Shown: piece by piece, positions 46,196 to 57,900 of the stretch
Numbering within the stretch: position 1 is the stretch's first letter
Layout: every line of letters begins with the position of its first letter
Assembly (NCBI GenBank): GCA_014898425.1
Contig: RCSZ01000017.1
Span: 372,001-436,000, forward strand
DNA length: 64,000 bases
Direction: 5' to 3'
Source: Botryotinia globosa
Taxonomy: Eukaryota > Ascomycota > Leotiomycetes > Helotiales > Sclerotiniaceae
The notes under the pieces: generated by a model
The model's input: only the letters and a program-made list of their open reading frames with translations
Database searches by the model: none
Told to the model about the DNA's origin: nothing
Program-made: the position numbers and the translations under genes

Positions 46196-48456
46196 ATGGC
46201 CGTCGACGATACAAAAGGCATAGATCATATACGTGCAACCAGGCAGTATTGAATCAATCTTATTATTATTACGAGCATTACCTAACTAGGTACTTTTATT
46301 ATTCTTACTCACGTATGCCAACTTTGCACCAGTCAGCATATTTATACACAACTTGAATGATATTGGTGCTGCATATCATAACCTTACATATCATTTGGTC
46401 CAGATCAACAGCATCTGTAGGACCTGGCTTCTAATGTCTTGTAACATTCCATTGAACAACTAGAACAATGCCGCTCACTACCTACATACTAGCTAACTAT
46501 ACTACACGATCCTCATACGCGGACCAGAAGATTGCCGTGTAGAGTGAAAAGTGGCCCTTCTAGACGTTACACCATAATAAAGCCTGTTATGGCACAAAAC
46601 GAGTATGACCTACCAGACAACTTTAAAATGCTCATTAGTTTCCATTGTGACAGTTTTGTTTACTGCGGTGCTTCAATCAATTTGATACTGCCTACCATGT
46701 GTTGGTCTCTCGACTAATGCTGTTGTAGGTATAGTGCAGGGCCATAGCAGTCGATTCCACAACGGAGTCGATAAGCACAACTAGAACAGAAACAAGATGG
46801 AGAGAATTAGGTTCAGGATGAGGGAATGGTGGATATATCGCATGTGTGGAAGAAAACCGCTAAGGTCATACCTCCGAAGACGTAAGTTGCCAAGAGAGGA
46901 TCACTGAGGCTCAAACAAGAAAACGTGGTAAGCCAAACGTAGAAGCAGGCAATGCGAACTTCCGGATCTGTTCATCTTGTTCCATTCTTGGGATGAAGGG
47001 AGGCGAAAGACTCTTATATCCTCTTGTCACATTCTGGGTGGTGGAAGCTTGTGGAAATCATTGTATGCAGGTACCGTAAAAGGAACGAAGTCTTTGGGCT
47101 CGGCATGCTCATATACCGGGTGATAGAGTATGATCAAGCACATATGCATTTTGTATAACATCATAACTCAAAAGCGTATTGAGAAGCTTCCGATAGAGAG
47201 TGTGCAAATAGAACTTGGAAAGATGTCTATTCTGTAGAACCCATATTGGAAATTCCAACTCTCACTCAACTGCCCAACACCGGATAATTGAATAGTTGGT
47301 AGTTCAAGTCTTGTCAGTTTTCAAAAGGAAACAAATTAGATTAAATCGAAATGAAGATATATTAACATTCACCGCCAAGTGGTGGCGTTTGTCTCTTTTT
47401 GTAGGAATAAAGTCTCGAAGGAGTCGATTATGAAATCGTTGGGATCGTCAGTAATTACATACTACTGTATGTATGTACAATAGCCCTCTCGCTTGCAGGA
47501 AGTAACTTTCCATCACTCTTCCTCCCCCTCCCCCTCCCCTTGGATCATGAAGACACCACACCACCAACAAAAATGTGACAATTCCCACCATTTAATCTAA
47601 ATTTTCCGGAAACACGACTAAGTCGGGTAGGCAGTCAGGTCTAGTCGACTGCTAGAGGCTTGAGTCCTACAATTGGCAGCACAATTGGCAGCACAATTGA
47701 CAGCAGACAACTTAATTTGATATTAGACAACCTCAGTCTTACGCCCTGGCCCTTGAGGAACGAACGGATTCGGTAGCCTACCCTATCCTATCCTTATCCC
47801 TATCAACTAATTTAGCCTTTTCTATAACGCTATTGTCACCCCATACAGGGGGGGGGAGGAAACGAGGGGAGGCATAAACGTCAATAGTATCAACTCATTT
47901 AAATCTTTCTTGATGGTCCAATGACACCTGGAGAATTAGATTGAATCGAAGCCTTTTCAATTACTTTCATTGATTTCCAATTCGACATCTACATCATTGA
48001 ACTCAACCACTTGTCCCAATTAGCAGCGGCAAGGCCTTTACTCATTGTGCTTACGAGGTGTTCTTACCGCTTTAGTGTGATCGATTGGGAAGCGAGTGCT
48101 CAAGAAGGCCAGAGCGTAAAACAAACCGTGTATCAGATTTGCAACATCTAACCCCTCCCCTCCCCAGTGTAACAAAAGAAAATAGTAGTCTTTCAACCGT
48201 TTTTTCCTGGTGAGTAAGATTGTTACTCATTATGCTATTATGCCTGAAGCTTTCGTGAATTTTCAATTTGTTCTTGTTATTTTTTACTTTGCATTTTCAT
48301 CGTTGATTGCCAATCTCTGGTCGTCGACAAGATATAGAGGACCATTATGAAATTAACCTGAAGGGCCGAAGAGCCAATATTCAAACAAATCTCCTCGAAG
48401 GCTGATTCAATATATTCATTTGTAGCGACTGGGTGTCGCTTTTTTTATTTGACAAG

Positions 48457-50706
48457 ATGTCGACGAGCGCAAACCTGCCGGCAGGATTTTCAATTACTTC
48501 AATAAATGGTGTGAGATGTACTGCTGTCCCGAGGACGGCCAATGCAGTATCATCAGCAACCACAACTGCAGTTCCAGTTCCAGTTCCAGTTTCAACATCA
48601 ACATCAATATCTTCTTCGTCTTCGTCTTCGTCTTCTTCTTCTTCTTCTTCGTCGTCTTCGTCTTCGTCTTCGTCTTTGTCTTCGTCTTCGTCTTCGTCTT
48701 CTTCTTCGTCTTCGTCGTCTTCTTCTTCTTCTTCGTCTACGTCTACCTCCTCAAGTTCGACTTCGACTTCAACATCAACTCCGGAGAGTGCCATTCAAAC
48801 TCCGCAACCAACCTCAACACCGGTTAGTGTGGTCCCAGCAGTTGCGAGTTCACCGGTGGCTGTTGCGGTGGGAGGACCAGTGGTACAGTCGTCAAGTACG
48901 ACTACTAGTGCAGCTGAACCAAAACCAACTCCACCAACCCCACCGCCACCTCCACCTGCACCTGCACCAACTCCAGTAGCTACCACCTCAAGTGCATCCC
49001 AAACTCAAACAACTTCAACAAGTATCAGTACGACAACATCACCTAGCCCAGCGTCTAAAGGTACGACGCCAACTGAGTCATCGAGTACTTCGATAGCAAT
49101 TGCTCAAAGCCAGATAAGTACTACAGCTACATCCAGTCGTGATCCTGCAAGCCATGATCGCGCATCCCACGATCCCAGTGTTGGTCATGCAACTTCGGTC
49201 GTAAGCGCAACAGCATCATCAACGCAATCGGTTGAGTCAACAGCTGCCGGTGGAATTTCTTCGTTGGGTCGTCTCATGACTGCACCTGTAATTGGAGGAA
49301 TATTAGGCGGAATCTGTTTCCTTGCATTAATAGGATTGATCATATTCTGCTGTAGGAGAAGAAGAAAGTCAAAAAGAAATTCTCTCCTCACACATCTGAC
49401 AAACGGAACTCAAGACCCGTTCTATGATATTGATAAGAAGGCACAAGGCCAGTATTACGATATCTATGATGATTCCGTAGGATCAGCGGGTCGAGGTACA
49501 AACTTTAAAGCACAAATAGGGGGTGCGGCGACAAACTTTGGCGCAGGTTTAGCTGGCATAGGTTCTACTCTTAAGAATCATGTTCAGCCGGGAAATAAGC
49601 CAACCGTGAATCTTGATAGAGGGAACTCACAATTCTTTGAGGGTCCAATTCCATATCATAGCAGGAACAACTCTTCGGCATCCGCACATGCATTACACTA
49701 CGCTGCAAAAGAACGAGCAGGTGACTTCACGAATAAAGTTAAAGGTGTATTTCGAAAAACTCAGAAAGAGGAACAGGATCCTTTTGCAATGGCACGTGGA
49801 ATGTCGGAAAGGCAGGACTTTGGCAATCTGATGGACATGGATGATCGTAATTTACTAATGAAAGCTGAGCGTCGCCGTCTTTCTCTTTCTTCAAATTCGG
49901 GCCCTGGACAAATGTTCGGCAGTTTGGGGTTAGACTTCGGTATCCCACAAGATCCGTTTGCGGATCCTGCTTCAAGAAACGTGAACACCAATCCATTTGC
50001 GGACCCGAACAAATGGGATTCTATTTCTCGGCCTGGTCCTGCTATTCCGAGGACCAGTACATATATCAGCGACGTCCGTCGTTCTCGTGGCGAGTCATTG
50101 GACAGTACTACTCGAGGGCATAAGAATGCACCTAGCAGTGTCTATGGGCCGGCTGCATATCGCACTCCCAGCATCAGTAATGTATCACGGTATCCCTCGA
50201 GTATAGCACCCAGTACAGAAAGCTTTCGTGATACGTTATACTCTACAGCTTCCAACATCAACAATACACGTAGAATGGCTGGGCGATCTGACCCCTTCGA
50301 CCTCGAGCGACCAGAGCTATGGTTACCAATGTTGGCAAACAATGTCCCAAAATCAAATAGCCCTGCGGTGTTTGAACGTGGTTCCGATTTGTATCCCGAT
50401 CCATTAACGATGCCCACGTTTAAGCCAGGTCAGGCGCCAGTAGTGCCAATCCAAAACTTTGTGAGCAGCGACACGAGAGTAGCAAGTCAAGGTACTTATG
50501 AAAGCAAATACAGCAGTAGAACATCAATGGGTGACTGGGGGGATCCAGGTCCAGATATAGGGAGTGGACCGAGCAGTTTGGCTAGCCAAGGGTTTTATGG
50601 TATGAATGGAAACATGAATCAACAATGGGACTCGAGGAGAAATGCAGATAATGTTAGCCTGATGAGTGCCACAAGTAGTAAGGGAGGGGTTGGAAGAGCT
50701 AGATGA
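48457..50706 (+). CDS. Ser/Thr-rich single-pass membrane protein, wall-sensor-like
   Basis: 749 residues from the ATG at 48457 (MSTSANLPAGFSITSING). The N-terminal about 275 residues are Ser/Thr/Pro-rich, including a nearly pure poly-Ser run (about residues 52-100) encoded by TCT/TCG repeats, and a PTPPTPPPPPPAPAPTP stretch. One transmembrane helix lies at about residues 278-300 (GGILGGICFLALIGLIIFCC), followed by RRRRKSKR. This puts the C-terminal 450 residues inside by the positive-inside rule. The cytoplasmic part has repeated DPFADP-type motifs (QDPFADPASRN, NPFADPNKW). The layout matches Mid2/Wsc-like wall-stress sensors, which signal to the Pkc1-BCK1 pathway. However, no signal peptide is visible and no WSC or Cys-rich domain exists, so it would be a reverse signal-anchor protein. 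Function is inferred only. Confidence 0.75.
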   Translation: MSTSANLPAGFSITSINGVRCTAVPRTANAVSSATTTAVPVPVPVSTSTSISSSSSSSSSSSSSSSSSSSSSSLSSSSSSSSSSSSSSSSSSSSTSTSSSSTSTSTSTPESAIQTPQPTSTPVSVVPAVASSPVAVAVGGPVVQSSSTTTSAAEPKPTPPTPPPPPPAPAPTPVATTSSASQTQTTSTSISTTTSPSPASKGTTPTESSSTSIAIAQSQISTTATSSRDPASHDRASHDPSVGHATSVVSATASSTQSVESTAAGGISSLGRLMTAPVIGGILGGICFLALIGLIIFCCRRRRKSKRNSLLTHLTNGTQDPFYDIDKKAQGQYYDIYDDSVGSAGRGTNFKAQIGGAATNFGAGLAGIGSTLKNHVQPGNKPTVNLDRGNSQFFEGPIPYHSRNNSSASAHALHYAAKERAGDFTNKVKGVFRKTQKEEQDPFAMARGMSERQDFGNLMDMDDRNLLMKAERRRLSLSSNSGPGQMFGSLGLDFGIPQDPFADPASRNVNTNPFADPNKWDSISRPGPAIPRTSTYISDVRRSRGESLDSTTRGHKNAPSSVYGPAAYRTPSISNVSRYPSSIAPSTESFRDTLYSTASNINNTRRMAGRSDPFDLERPELWLPMLANNVPKSNSPAVFERGSDLYPDPLTMPTFKPGQAPVVPIQNFVSSDTRVASQGTYESKYSSRTSMGDWGDPGPDIGSGPSSLASQGFYGMNGNMNQQWDSRRNADNVSLMSATSSKGGVGRAR
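48603..48768. repeat. In-frame TCTTCG/TCT coding repeat
   Basis: About 160 bases of TCT and TCG codons encode poly-Ser within the membrane protein. This kind of repeat changes length by slippage in whole codons. The antisense strand encodes an acidic run that is only its shadow. Confidence 0.85.
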
Positions 50707-51398
50707 TGATGGCAATGAAGATGAAGATGAATATGACTTTCTTTTATGGGATGGACCTTGGGAGTGTAAGCAAAATATACCATTGGGGGTCCACGTACCA
50801 TTCGTTTAGTATGGACTGGAACTGGAGTTAATTGGCATTTGAAATCTTGAGCGATGTAGCGAATATGCGATTGTGTGTTTGTATTCGGGGAATGTAGGGT
50901 GAGAAGACGGGAGAAGACTTGTACAATAGAAGATAACCATCTCAATGCGGGAATCGGGGTGTGTATCCCAGGCGACGGGAAGGAGAGAAAGAAAGGCAAC
51001 CACCACAACATACTTATTGATTCATGGAGTAAAGATCACCACATACGATATTATTAGTTATTTATAGTTGAATAGTTCCGAGGAGATTTCATGTATATTC
51101 TTCGTACAGTATTTTGTTTTGTGTAGATAGATAGATAGATAGATAGAGTCAACTGAGTTCCTCAATTTCATTTTGACAACCTAAGGCACCAACATCCCAC
51201 TAGCGTCGGCAAAATCTTCACACAGCAGCCCTAACGAGCAACAGTAATAATACTGTATCCTGAAAACCTCAAATTTCTTTCAACTTCCTTCTTCTTTCTT
51301 TGGACGACCAAGCCAATATTTTCTCCCACCTCACCGTCTCTCCACCAACACCCCACCTCCTCTTTTCATTCTTCATACATACCCACGATACGATAAAT
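50707..51398. other. Intergenic, 692 bases
   Basis: This is the 3' flank of the membrane-protein gene and the eIF3k promoter. A GATA tetramer microsatellite (about 51124-51147) is present. No gene is seen. Confidence 0.5.
51124..51147. repeat. GATA tetramer microsatellite
   Basis: About six TAGA/GATA units, roughly 250 bases before the eIF3k start codon. Confidence 0.8.
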
Positions 51399-52458
51399 AT
51401 GGGTGTCCCTTTTGATTATGCGCCAGACAGGCCTGAACATATCGATGCTATCCTCAACGGACTCGATCGTTATAACCCCGAAACAACAAATATTTTCCAA
51501 GAATATGTAACGCTGCAGTGTGAGGAGAAGACCTATGACTGCTATGCTAATTTGGCGCTTCTGAAACTGTGAGTTGGGTCTTTTTTTTGGTTCTGTCTAC
51601 CATTTCTTCTCTTTTTGGTTGGGTGGAAGAATGAGGGGAAGAGTAGGAGCTTAAAGCTTTTGACACATACGCTCAATAAATCCCATGCTCGAGAAAGAGA
51701 AGATTTACTATGTCTAAATGATGAATGAACGTTTAACGTTCCCTATTACCTGAAACTTTGGAGAATGAATCCCTCCATTTCATGAAGTTTATTATTAGCT
51801 CTATCTGAAAGACACGATATACATGATTCTTTAAATTGTCGCAAGATATCAATTGGAATTTGTAACTAATGTATCATACCAAAACCACAGTTACCAATTC
51901 AACCCCCACCTCACCAAAGACGAAACTATAACCAACATTCTCGTCAAGTCCCTCACCGTCTTCCCCTCCCCAGACTTCAGCCTCGCTCTCCACCTCCTCC
52001 CACCCCACATTCTTACACCTATCTCAGCCTCATCATCTCTCCCCGCTGCAGGAGACGCTCCTCTCTCTGAAGCCGTACAAAAGCTCGCCGTTCTCAACAC
52101 CCTCCTATCCTCTGCCAACTACAGCCAATTCTGGTCAACCCTTGATTCCGACGATCTATACGCCGATCTCATCGCCGATGTAAGTGGTTTCGAAGAGTTA
52201 GTCCGCATCCGCATCGCCTCAACGATTTCCCAATCCGTGCGCGAAGTAGCTAGTTCAGAGCTCGAGAACTGGCTCGGAATGAACGGTGAAGCCTTTGAGA
52301 AATTCATCAAGGAGGTATGTGGATGGAATATTGAAAATGGCGCTGTCATTGTGCCATTAAACAAGGAGAATGAGGCCAAGGGAACCGTGGTCAGGGAAAA
52401 TGTCAAGATGGAGCAATTCTCGAGGGTAATCAAGAGAGCTTATGAACAACCTGCTTAG
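51399..52458 (+). CDS. Translation initiation factor eIF3 subunit K
   Basis: Two exons (51399-51568 and 51891-52458) give 245 residues, the usual length. The start [29 protein letters not shown] and the junction [13 protein letters not shown] match eIF3k. The helical HAM part is followed by a PCI/winged-helix-like C-terminal half ([24 protein letters not shown]). eIF3k pairs with eIF3l at the edge of the eIF3 octamer and is dispensable in many fungi. The single intron is long for this genome (322 bases), because it houses a box C/D snoRNA (51711-51814). Confidence 0.95.
51711..51814 (+). ncRNA. Intronic box C/D snoRNA (U44/SNORD44-like 18S guide)
   Basis: Within the eIF3k intron lie, in order: TGTCT (51711-51715); C box ATGATGA (51718-51724, perfect consensus); D' box CTGA (51750-51753); a weak C'-like region (about 51764-51788); D box CTGA (51805-51808); and AGACA (51810-51814), complementary to the first five bases. 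Total span is 104 bases, C to D is 91 bases, normal for the class. The 11 bases TATTAGCTCTA (51793-51803) before the D box are complementary to the universal 18S sequence UAGAGCUAAUA. The fifth base before the box (T51800) selects the A of UAGAG. This is the same site and register as animal U44 (human 18S Am166). The D' guide pairs with 25S rRNA over 13 bases. The snoRNA would be released from the spliced intron and guide fibrillarin to 2'-O-methylate rRNA. rRNA sequences are from memory. Confidence 0.88.
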
Positions 52459-52809
52459 GTTTGCAGGGGTTAGTAATTATGAGATATGCTTGTATGCAAA
52501 GGGATAATGGGTTGGAGGTTGGCGTTATATCAGGGTGTCCTTGAGGAACGGGAAAAGATGCATACTCTTTATCTGTTTTGCATCTCCCTCGATGACGAGG
52601 ATCTCGAGATGAGTGGCTGGCTTCTAGACGTCGCATAGATAGTAGCTGCAGTGTGAAATTTTGCTTCACTGTAAGACGCACGCGAAATCTGTTGCAAGTA
52701 GCCGAATAAATAAATAAAAGTCAAAGCCCCAAACTATGCTTCATTTCTCATATGGTATTCGCAATGATGACTATGTATTCATGACGTCTGAACAACCTCA
52801 ACTGGTCTC
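52459..52809. other. Convergent intergenic, 351 bases
   Basis: This is the shared 3' flank of eIF3k and TSR4. Nothing coding is seen. Confidence 0.5.
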
Positions 52810-54188
52810 CTATTTCTTCCCGCCTAACTCTTCCCATTGCACTCCCGCCCATTCTTCTACGTATCCCGTCTTTCCACCTTCCACCCAGCTGGGCACACAG
52901 TCCTTTTCACAAACCCCTAAAATTACCGTCCCCCAATCCATCCCATCCAGGCCCTTTTCCTCCCTTTCCAATTCCATAATCGCATGGGGTGTTACCTGTA
53001 CTTCAAATACTCTCCCGGCCCCGCAATTCGCACAGCGCGGTATCTTCCAGTTTCCACTGCCATTACTAACTTTGACCTTCTCATTCCCCTTCCCAGCATC
53101 CGCAAAGATCTTTCCCACAGAATCTGTTTTAGAGTAGAGAAGAGGGGAGCCACGGAATTCATAACGGATTACTTGTTCGGGATTTTGGGAAAGACGATCG
53201 GCGAATTTCTGGAAAGTCGTGTCGTGCGTTGATTCAAAAATCTCCTTGTCTTCCTTTCCGCCAGAGGATGAGTCGGGTGTGTCGTCCACTATTGTAGCTT
53301 GGGGTGGTGGAGGTAAGGGCTCTTTATCGAGGGTCTCGTAATCGGCATCTACGAGGTAGTAAAGAGGATACGATGCTGGGAGGTTGGTTGTAGGCCATGG
53401 TTCGTTGGGTAGAGGGGTTTGAGTGGCTGGTTGAGATTGTGGATTGTTGAGGGAGAGGGTAGATGCAAAAGTTTTTGGAAGAGTGTCCTTTGTGGTTTCT
53501 GAAGATGTAGGTTCTGGGTTTTGAGGGGGTTTTGCAGCAAGTTCAGAGGTAGCTAGACCAGCGGCTGCAAAAGGATTTGAAGGTGTGCTTCCGCCTGATG
53601 GTGTAGAGAAGGGATTTGAGCCCGTTGCGAATGGATTCCCGGATGTTGATGGCTTGGCTCCAAATAAACTTTCTCCTATCCTAGCTGCTGGCTTTGTGGG
53701 CTCTGGCTTTGGTTTTTCCTTCTCCAGTTCTCTTGATCTTGGCTTGCTTGCAGATTCAGCAATTCGCGTACCGCGCAATGCGCGAACACTTCCTTCCTTT
53801 CTCCGACATGTTTTTCGGCGACATGTTAGGATGTATAGACGGCGTTCATGGTCGGGGAAGTGAGAGGGGAGATCGGCGTTCAGTTGGAGGATTAGAACCA
53901 TGAGGTCGTTGCAGATTTTGCATTTTGCGAGAGCGGCGGATGGAGGCGTGGAAGGGTCAATCCAAGACTGGAGTAAGTGTTAGTTGTTTTTCAAATGGCA
54001 ATTGAAGTGAAATAAACTGCAGTTTTCGTGATTTTCGAAGAATTGTTCAAGGGAGAACTTACAGGCTCACCACCTAGATAACTGATTGTATCATCTTGAG
54101 GTTCTTTCCCGGCATAACCAAGTAAAACATTGGTTTCTGTGTAGTCTTCTTCCTCACCTCCAGACGAGTCGCTATCATATGGTGGCAT
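52810..54188 (-). CDS. TSR4: PDCD2/Tsr4-family uS5 chaperone
   Basis: Two exons (54063-54188 and 52810-53967) give 427 residues. The start MPPYDSDSSGGEEEDY leads into LLGYAGKEP and, after the intron, SWIDPSTPP, KCKICNDLMVLILQLNADLP and YILTCRRKTCRRKEGSVRALRG. These Cys pairs and this sequence are diagnostic of Tsr4. A low-complexity linker with repeated NPFA/T motifs follows (about residues 120-170). The C-terminal PDCD2_C domain carries another zinc-type pair (IPRCANCGAGRVFEVQVTP). Yeast Tsr4 binds newly made ribosomal protein uS5 (Rps2) and is required for 20S pre-rRNA maturation. It is cytoplasmic and nuclear by analogy. Confidence 0.95.
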
Positions 54189-54979
54189 TGTGACACGAGT
54201 TATCACCAATATACAAGAAAAGTTTTAAGAAAGAATAATTAGAGTATAAACCGCTTGAGTAAAAAGTTATGTAGGTTATAAAATGATATGTAAAATCTTC
54301 CACCGATAGATTGATTGCCCCGCCATAACTTTTTTACCCCCACCTGAACTTTTTTTTAAGCGAGTGAGTGTAAGGCTGAAGGTGGGTGCGGATTAGAAAA
54401 TGCTTGGGCTAGATCAGCTCCCGGTGAGCTCTGTAGTTGACTTGTAATCCCGGTGAACTTTACTTTTCCATATTTGAATTGGCCCGGATGGTCCATTGAG
54501 TCCAATCAGTTTTAAATGCGGACGTTACATTATTTTGTCTTGGTTTAGATTCAAAAATGGAGCTTCGACGCTTCATACCAGAGTTTAAAGCTTCTCCATT
54601 GCACGTCTTGAATTTGTGGTGATTGAAACGTAGACTGTAAATACTACGTTAGGTAGGTGAAGCAGGCTGCTTGACTTGCGACTGCCTAGAGTCACTCGAC
54701 CTGGCATTTCTCAAAGAAGGAAATTCTCCAATATTGGCGAGGGTTCCTCAAGTTCTCCGTATTTGCAAGTCACATTGTTCGATGGGAAATGGTTTTGAAG
54801 ATGATCATCCTTCAATTGTATTGTACCTAATGGGCTCAATTATCTAATCAGCATCAATGGCTATTGCTCAAGACCATGTAATCCCTTACAATATGATCAT
54901 CATTCTATACTTGGGTATCATCCAAGAGATTCTTATCTTCTTACATTACGTGTCCTTAGAGTATTAAAAGCGTCTTCCT
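54189..54979. other. Intergenic, 791 bases
   Basis: This lies between the TSR4 promoter side and the UTP22 3' end. A GTTAGGTAGGTGAA element is seen at about 54649-54662. No gene is seen. Confidence 0.5.
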
Positions 54980-57900
54980 TCAATGAACTTCTATCCTAGA
55001 CACAATATCACCTCCCAAACGAGCGATCTCCGCCAACATCGTTGACTGGTTGATTTTAACATTCTTCGCTTCTTCGTCATCCCCATTGTTCTCTTCAGGT
55101 TTTACTGCATATGCCAAGTTCACTTTGAAAGCTCTAGATACAATCGTTTGCGGATTCCATAGTCCTCCAATTCGAGAGATATTTGTTGCACTACGGAAAA
55201 AGACAATGCTCCCACCATATAGATTCTCTAATTCTTCGCTGAACATTTGCAGGGGTTGATAGTCGACTTTATCAATGTTCAACTCTGACTGCACCTCAAG
55301 ATTCTTGAAGCGATGTGAATCCTTTGCTTTCGAGGTATCGGCAGCCTTAGGATTCAAGTGAATGACAAAATTATAGTCATTTGTAGATGTCGCAAAAAGT
55401 GATCTGGTGTCCAAGTTCAACCCTTGGTCTTTGACGGCCTTGCAAGCTGATCGCGCAAGAGCGGTCATTCTTGCGGCTACCATTTTCGAGGGCCCCTTGT
55501 CAGTGAAAGCGGTTCCGGTTGTGTCATGATTCGATGCTGCAAACACAACAGTGCGATTCATGCCTGGATCAATTTTTCGCCATGCCTCCAGCCTGGTATT
55601 CAAGGTGGAAACATCTTTATCTGTCATCGTACCGGTGAAGTCTACGATCAGTGGAGTGGAGCGCCAATCCCATTTCGAAATGAAGAGCAAAGTGCGTAGA
55701 AATCCAGACATAGCACTCGATGGCGCCTTCCACGGATAAGGTTGTAGAAAAGCTCGAGCTGCCAAAAGCTCGATAAGCTCACCACTGACATGATCAGAAA
55801 GCATGTGGCGGTCAAACCATTTCTTAAGAAGACGAATGGTTGGTGATAGAAGAGGGAATCGAGTACAATGTGTTGATATCGATTGCGTATGCAATGGGAG
55901 CTGGATATTAAACCTTTTATAGATGGAAAGTGCTGAAGCTGCATCTTCTCGCGATCGATTATCACTGGACTTGTCTTTGACCTGGCGCTCAAGAAGCGTT
56001 TGCTCTCGCTCATTGTGAATTCGAAGGCGAAACGTGGCGCCCGATGGATAAAACACATCCAAGAAAGCACAGTTCTGCAGTGATTGATCCTCATTCTCTA
56101 TGCCAAGTCTCGTGATTATGGCATCGTTAGACTCGACCAAAAGCTCGCCGATCTTGAGAAGAAAAGCAATCTTAGTTCTTTGGATGGCAACAACATCATC
56201 TGGCCACCTACCAGATCCCTCAAACTGAATCAGCACATCTGCTGGGACATTCAAAGGCTGTCTAGGTGCAAACAAGGGAAGGTCAATCGACGAAGATCGC
56301 AATTGTGGATCTACTGCGGAAAGTTGTTTCAATTGCAACGGCAGACTCTCCATATCTCTGATGTTCTTCTCGAAAGTATTGTATGCCTGTCTGAGGACTT
56401 CAAAAGCTTTAGAGCTATTTCCGTACGAGGGTAATAGTTTCTCAAAACCCTCACCAATGAAACTCAACCCCTTGCTTATCTCGGGTCCAAAGTGTCGCTT
56501 TATAAGATAGGTGATAATATCTTCAAAGATGGAATAAGTTGAACCAGGCGACCAGACTAAACTTTCAAGAATACTTCCATCTTTGAAACGTCTCAGCTCG
56601 GCCTTCTCACCCCAGAACTTCTGAAACTTTAATGCTTTCTTCTTATCTTCCGCGGGCGGACCATGGTCAACGAGACGACTTATATTCGATGGGTCAAAGA
56701 GAACCGCAAGATTCAACGTCTGGTCATTATTTGTTGACGGCCCCGAGCTCTTAGTTGACCAAGAGGTTGTTTCGATGGCCTTAATGTCTAATAGCTTGAC
56801 CCTATCAGACAAGCCCTCCTTCAAGGTAGCGAATACACGGGTTGCAAAAGTGGTGGTATGAATTTTATGATCGCAACTGGTCACACCATCTTTTTGGACG
56901 GGGATAGGAATGTTTACGATGCAGTCATATTTCTGCAGGATCTGATCGGCCTTCGTGATGAATGTTGCCTCGAACTGATCAAAAGTAGAGTCATTGAGCA
57001 TCGTCAATGAAGTTTTTGCTTCATCACGCAGTAATTCGTATGAAAATGGTGTCATTTTGTACAGAATATTGACGCCTCTTGGGCCATCGTAGAATACTGG
57101 GGTGTCAGATTTCGCAATCTGGAGATCTGGTGCCTCGTAAAGCACTGGCTTTTTAATCAGATCAGTGGTCGATAGATATTGAACTACTGCCTTGAACATT
57201 TGATAGCTGCTATATCCGGAAGATAAGAGGCTATGTCCTCTGGGACCACCACCTTTCAGCAGCAGGGCTGTCAAAGCGGCCCACTCAAAGTGTCCTAAGC
57301 CTCCCTGAAATATAGCACTGCCAAACCCTCTCTGTCGAAGCCAAATTCTGCCAAGCAGACACGCATCTTTGAAACCTTCCGATGTCTTGGATGCATTATG
57401 GAGCAGTTGAAGATATGATTCGAAATTACAGTCCGCGCTCAAGGACGAATTGTAAAATGGTGAAGGCTCCGGTGTGCTGGCATCATTGTCCGCTCCTTCT
57501 TTAGGGCGAATCGAGTTCTTGGTGGGGCGTAGCTTGGCCTCTGCAAAGCAGCCATGGGCAGCAGCAGGTATGATATGTACCTCAAATCGCGAATTTGGAT
57601 CCCCTTTTGAGCTAGCTTTCCATCGAGCTACTATGATAGGATGTAGGCTGTTTCCATTTAAAAAATCATATTCCAATGTCAAGTCTGGCATTGAAGTACG
57701 AAGTCCAGCCGCGATTGTTGCCAAATAGTACGCCCTCTTGTAGAAGTATCTATAATTAAGATAGTCTTTCTCTTGGAAAAGTGACTTCGGCATGTTCACA
57801 ATCATATCGACACATAAAGGTTTTTCGGACTTGACCATAGTCCCCAGAGCATAACTTCCAACAACATTGATGCCAGATGGTTTCGAATATACAAGTTTGT

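Larger units (their letters stand above)
45068..48456. other. 3.4-kb stretch without recognisable genes
   Basis: This region holds a GATGAG hexamer array (45610-45678), a GTGAC pentamer array (46150-46195), TAACTAGGTA-type elements near 46279-46293, a G9 run near 47848, and a C-rich CTTCCCCCTC run (about 47520-47540). Short frames have no domain. The right part is presumably the promoter of the poly-Ser protein. Confidence 0.45.

Noticed and set aside
48381..48794. Acidic (Asp/Glu)n frame on the minus strand
   Set aside because: It is the exact antisense of the poly-Ser codon repeat; no independent coding signal.
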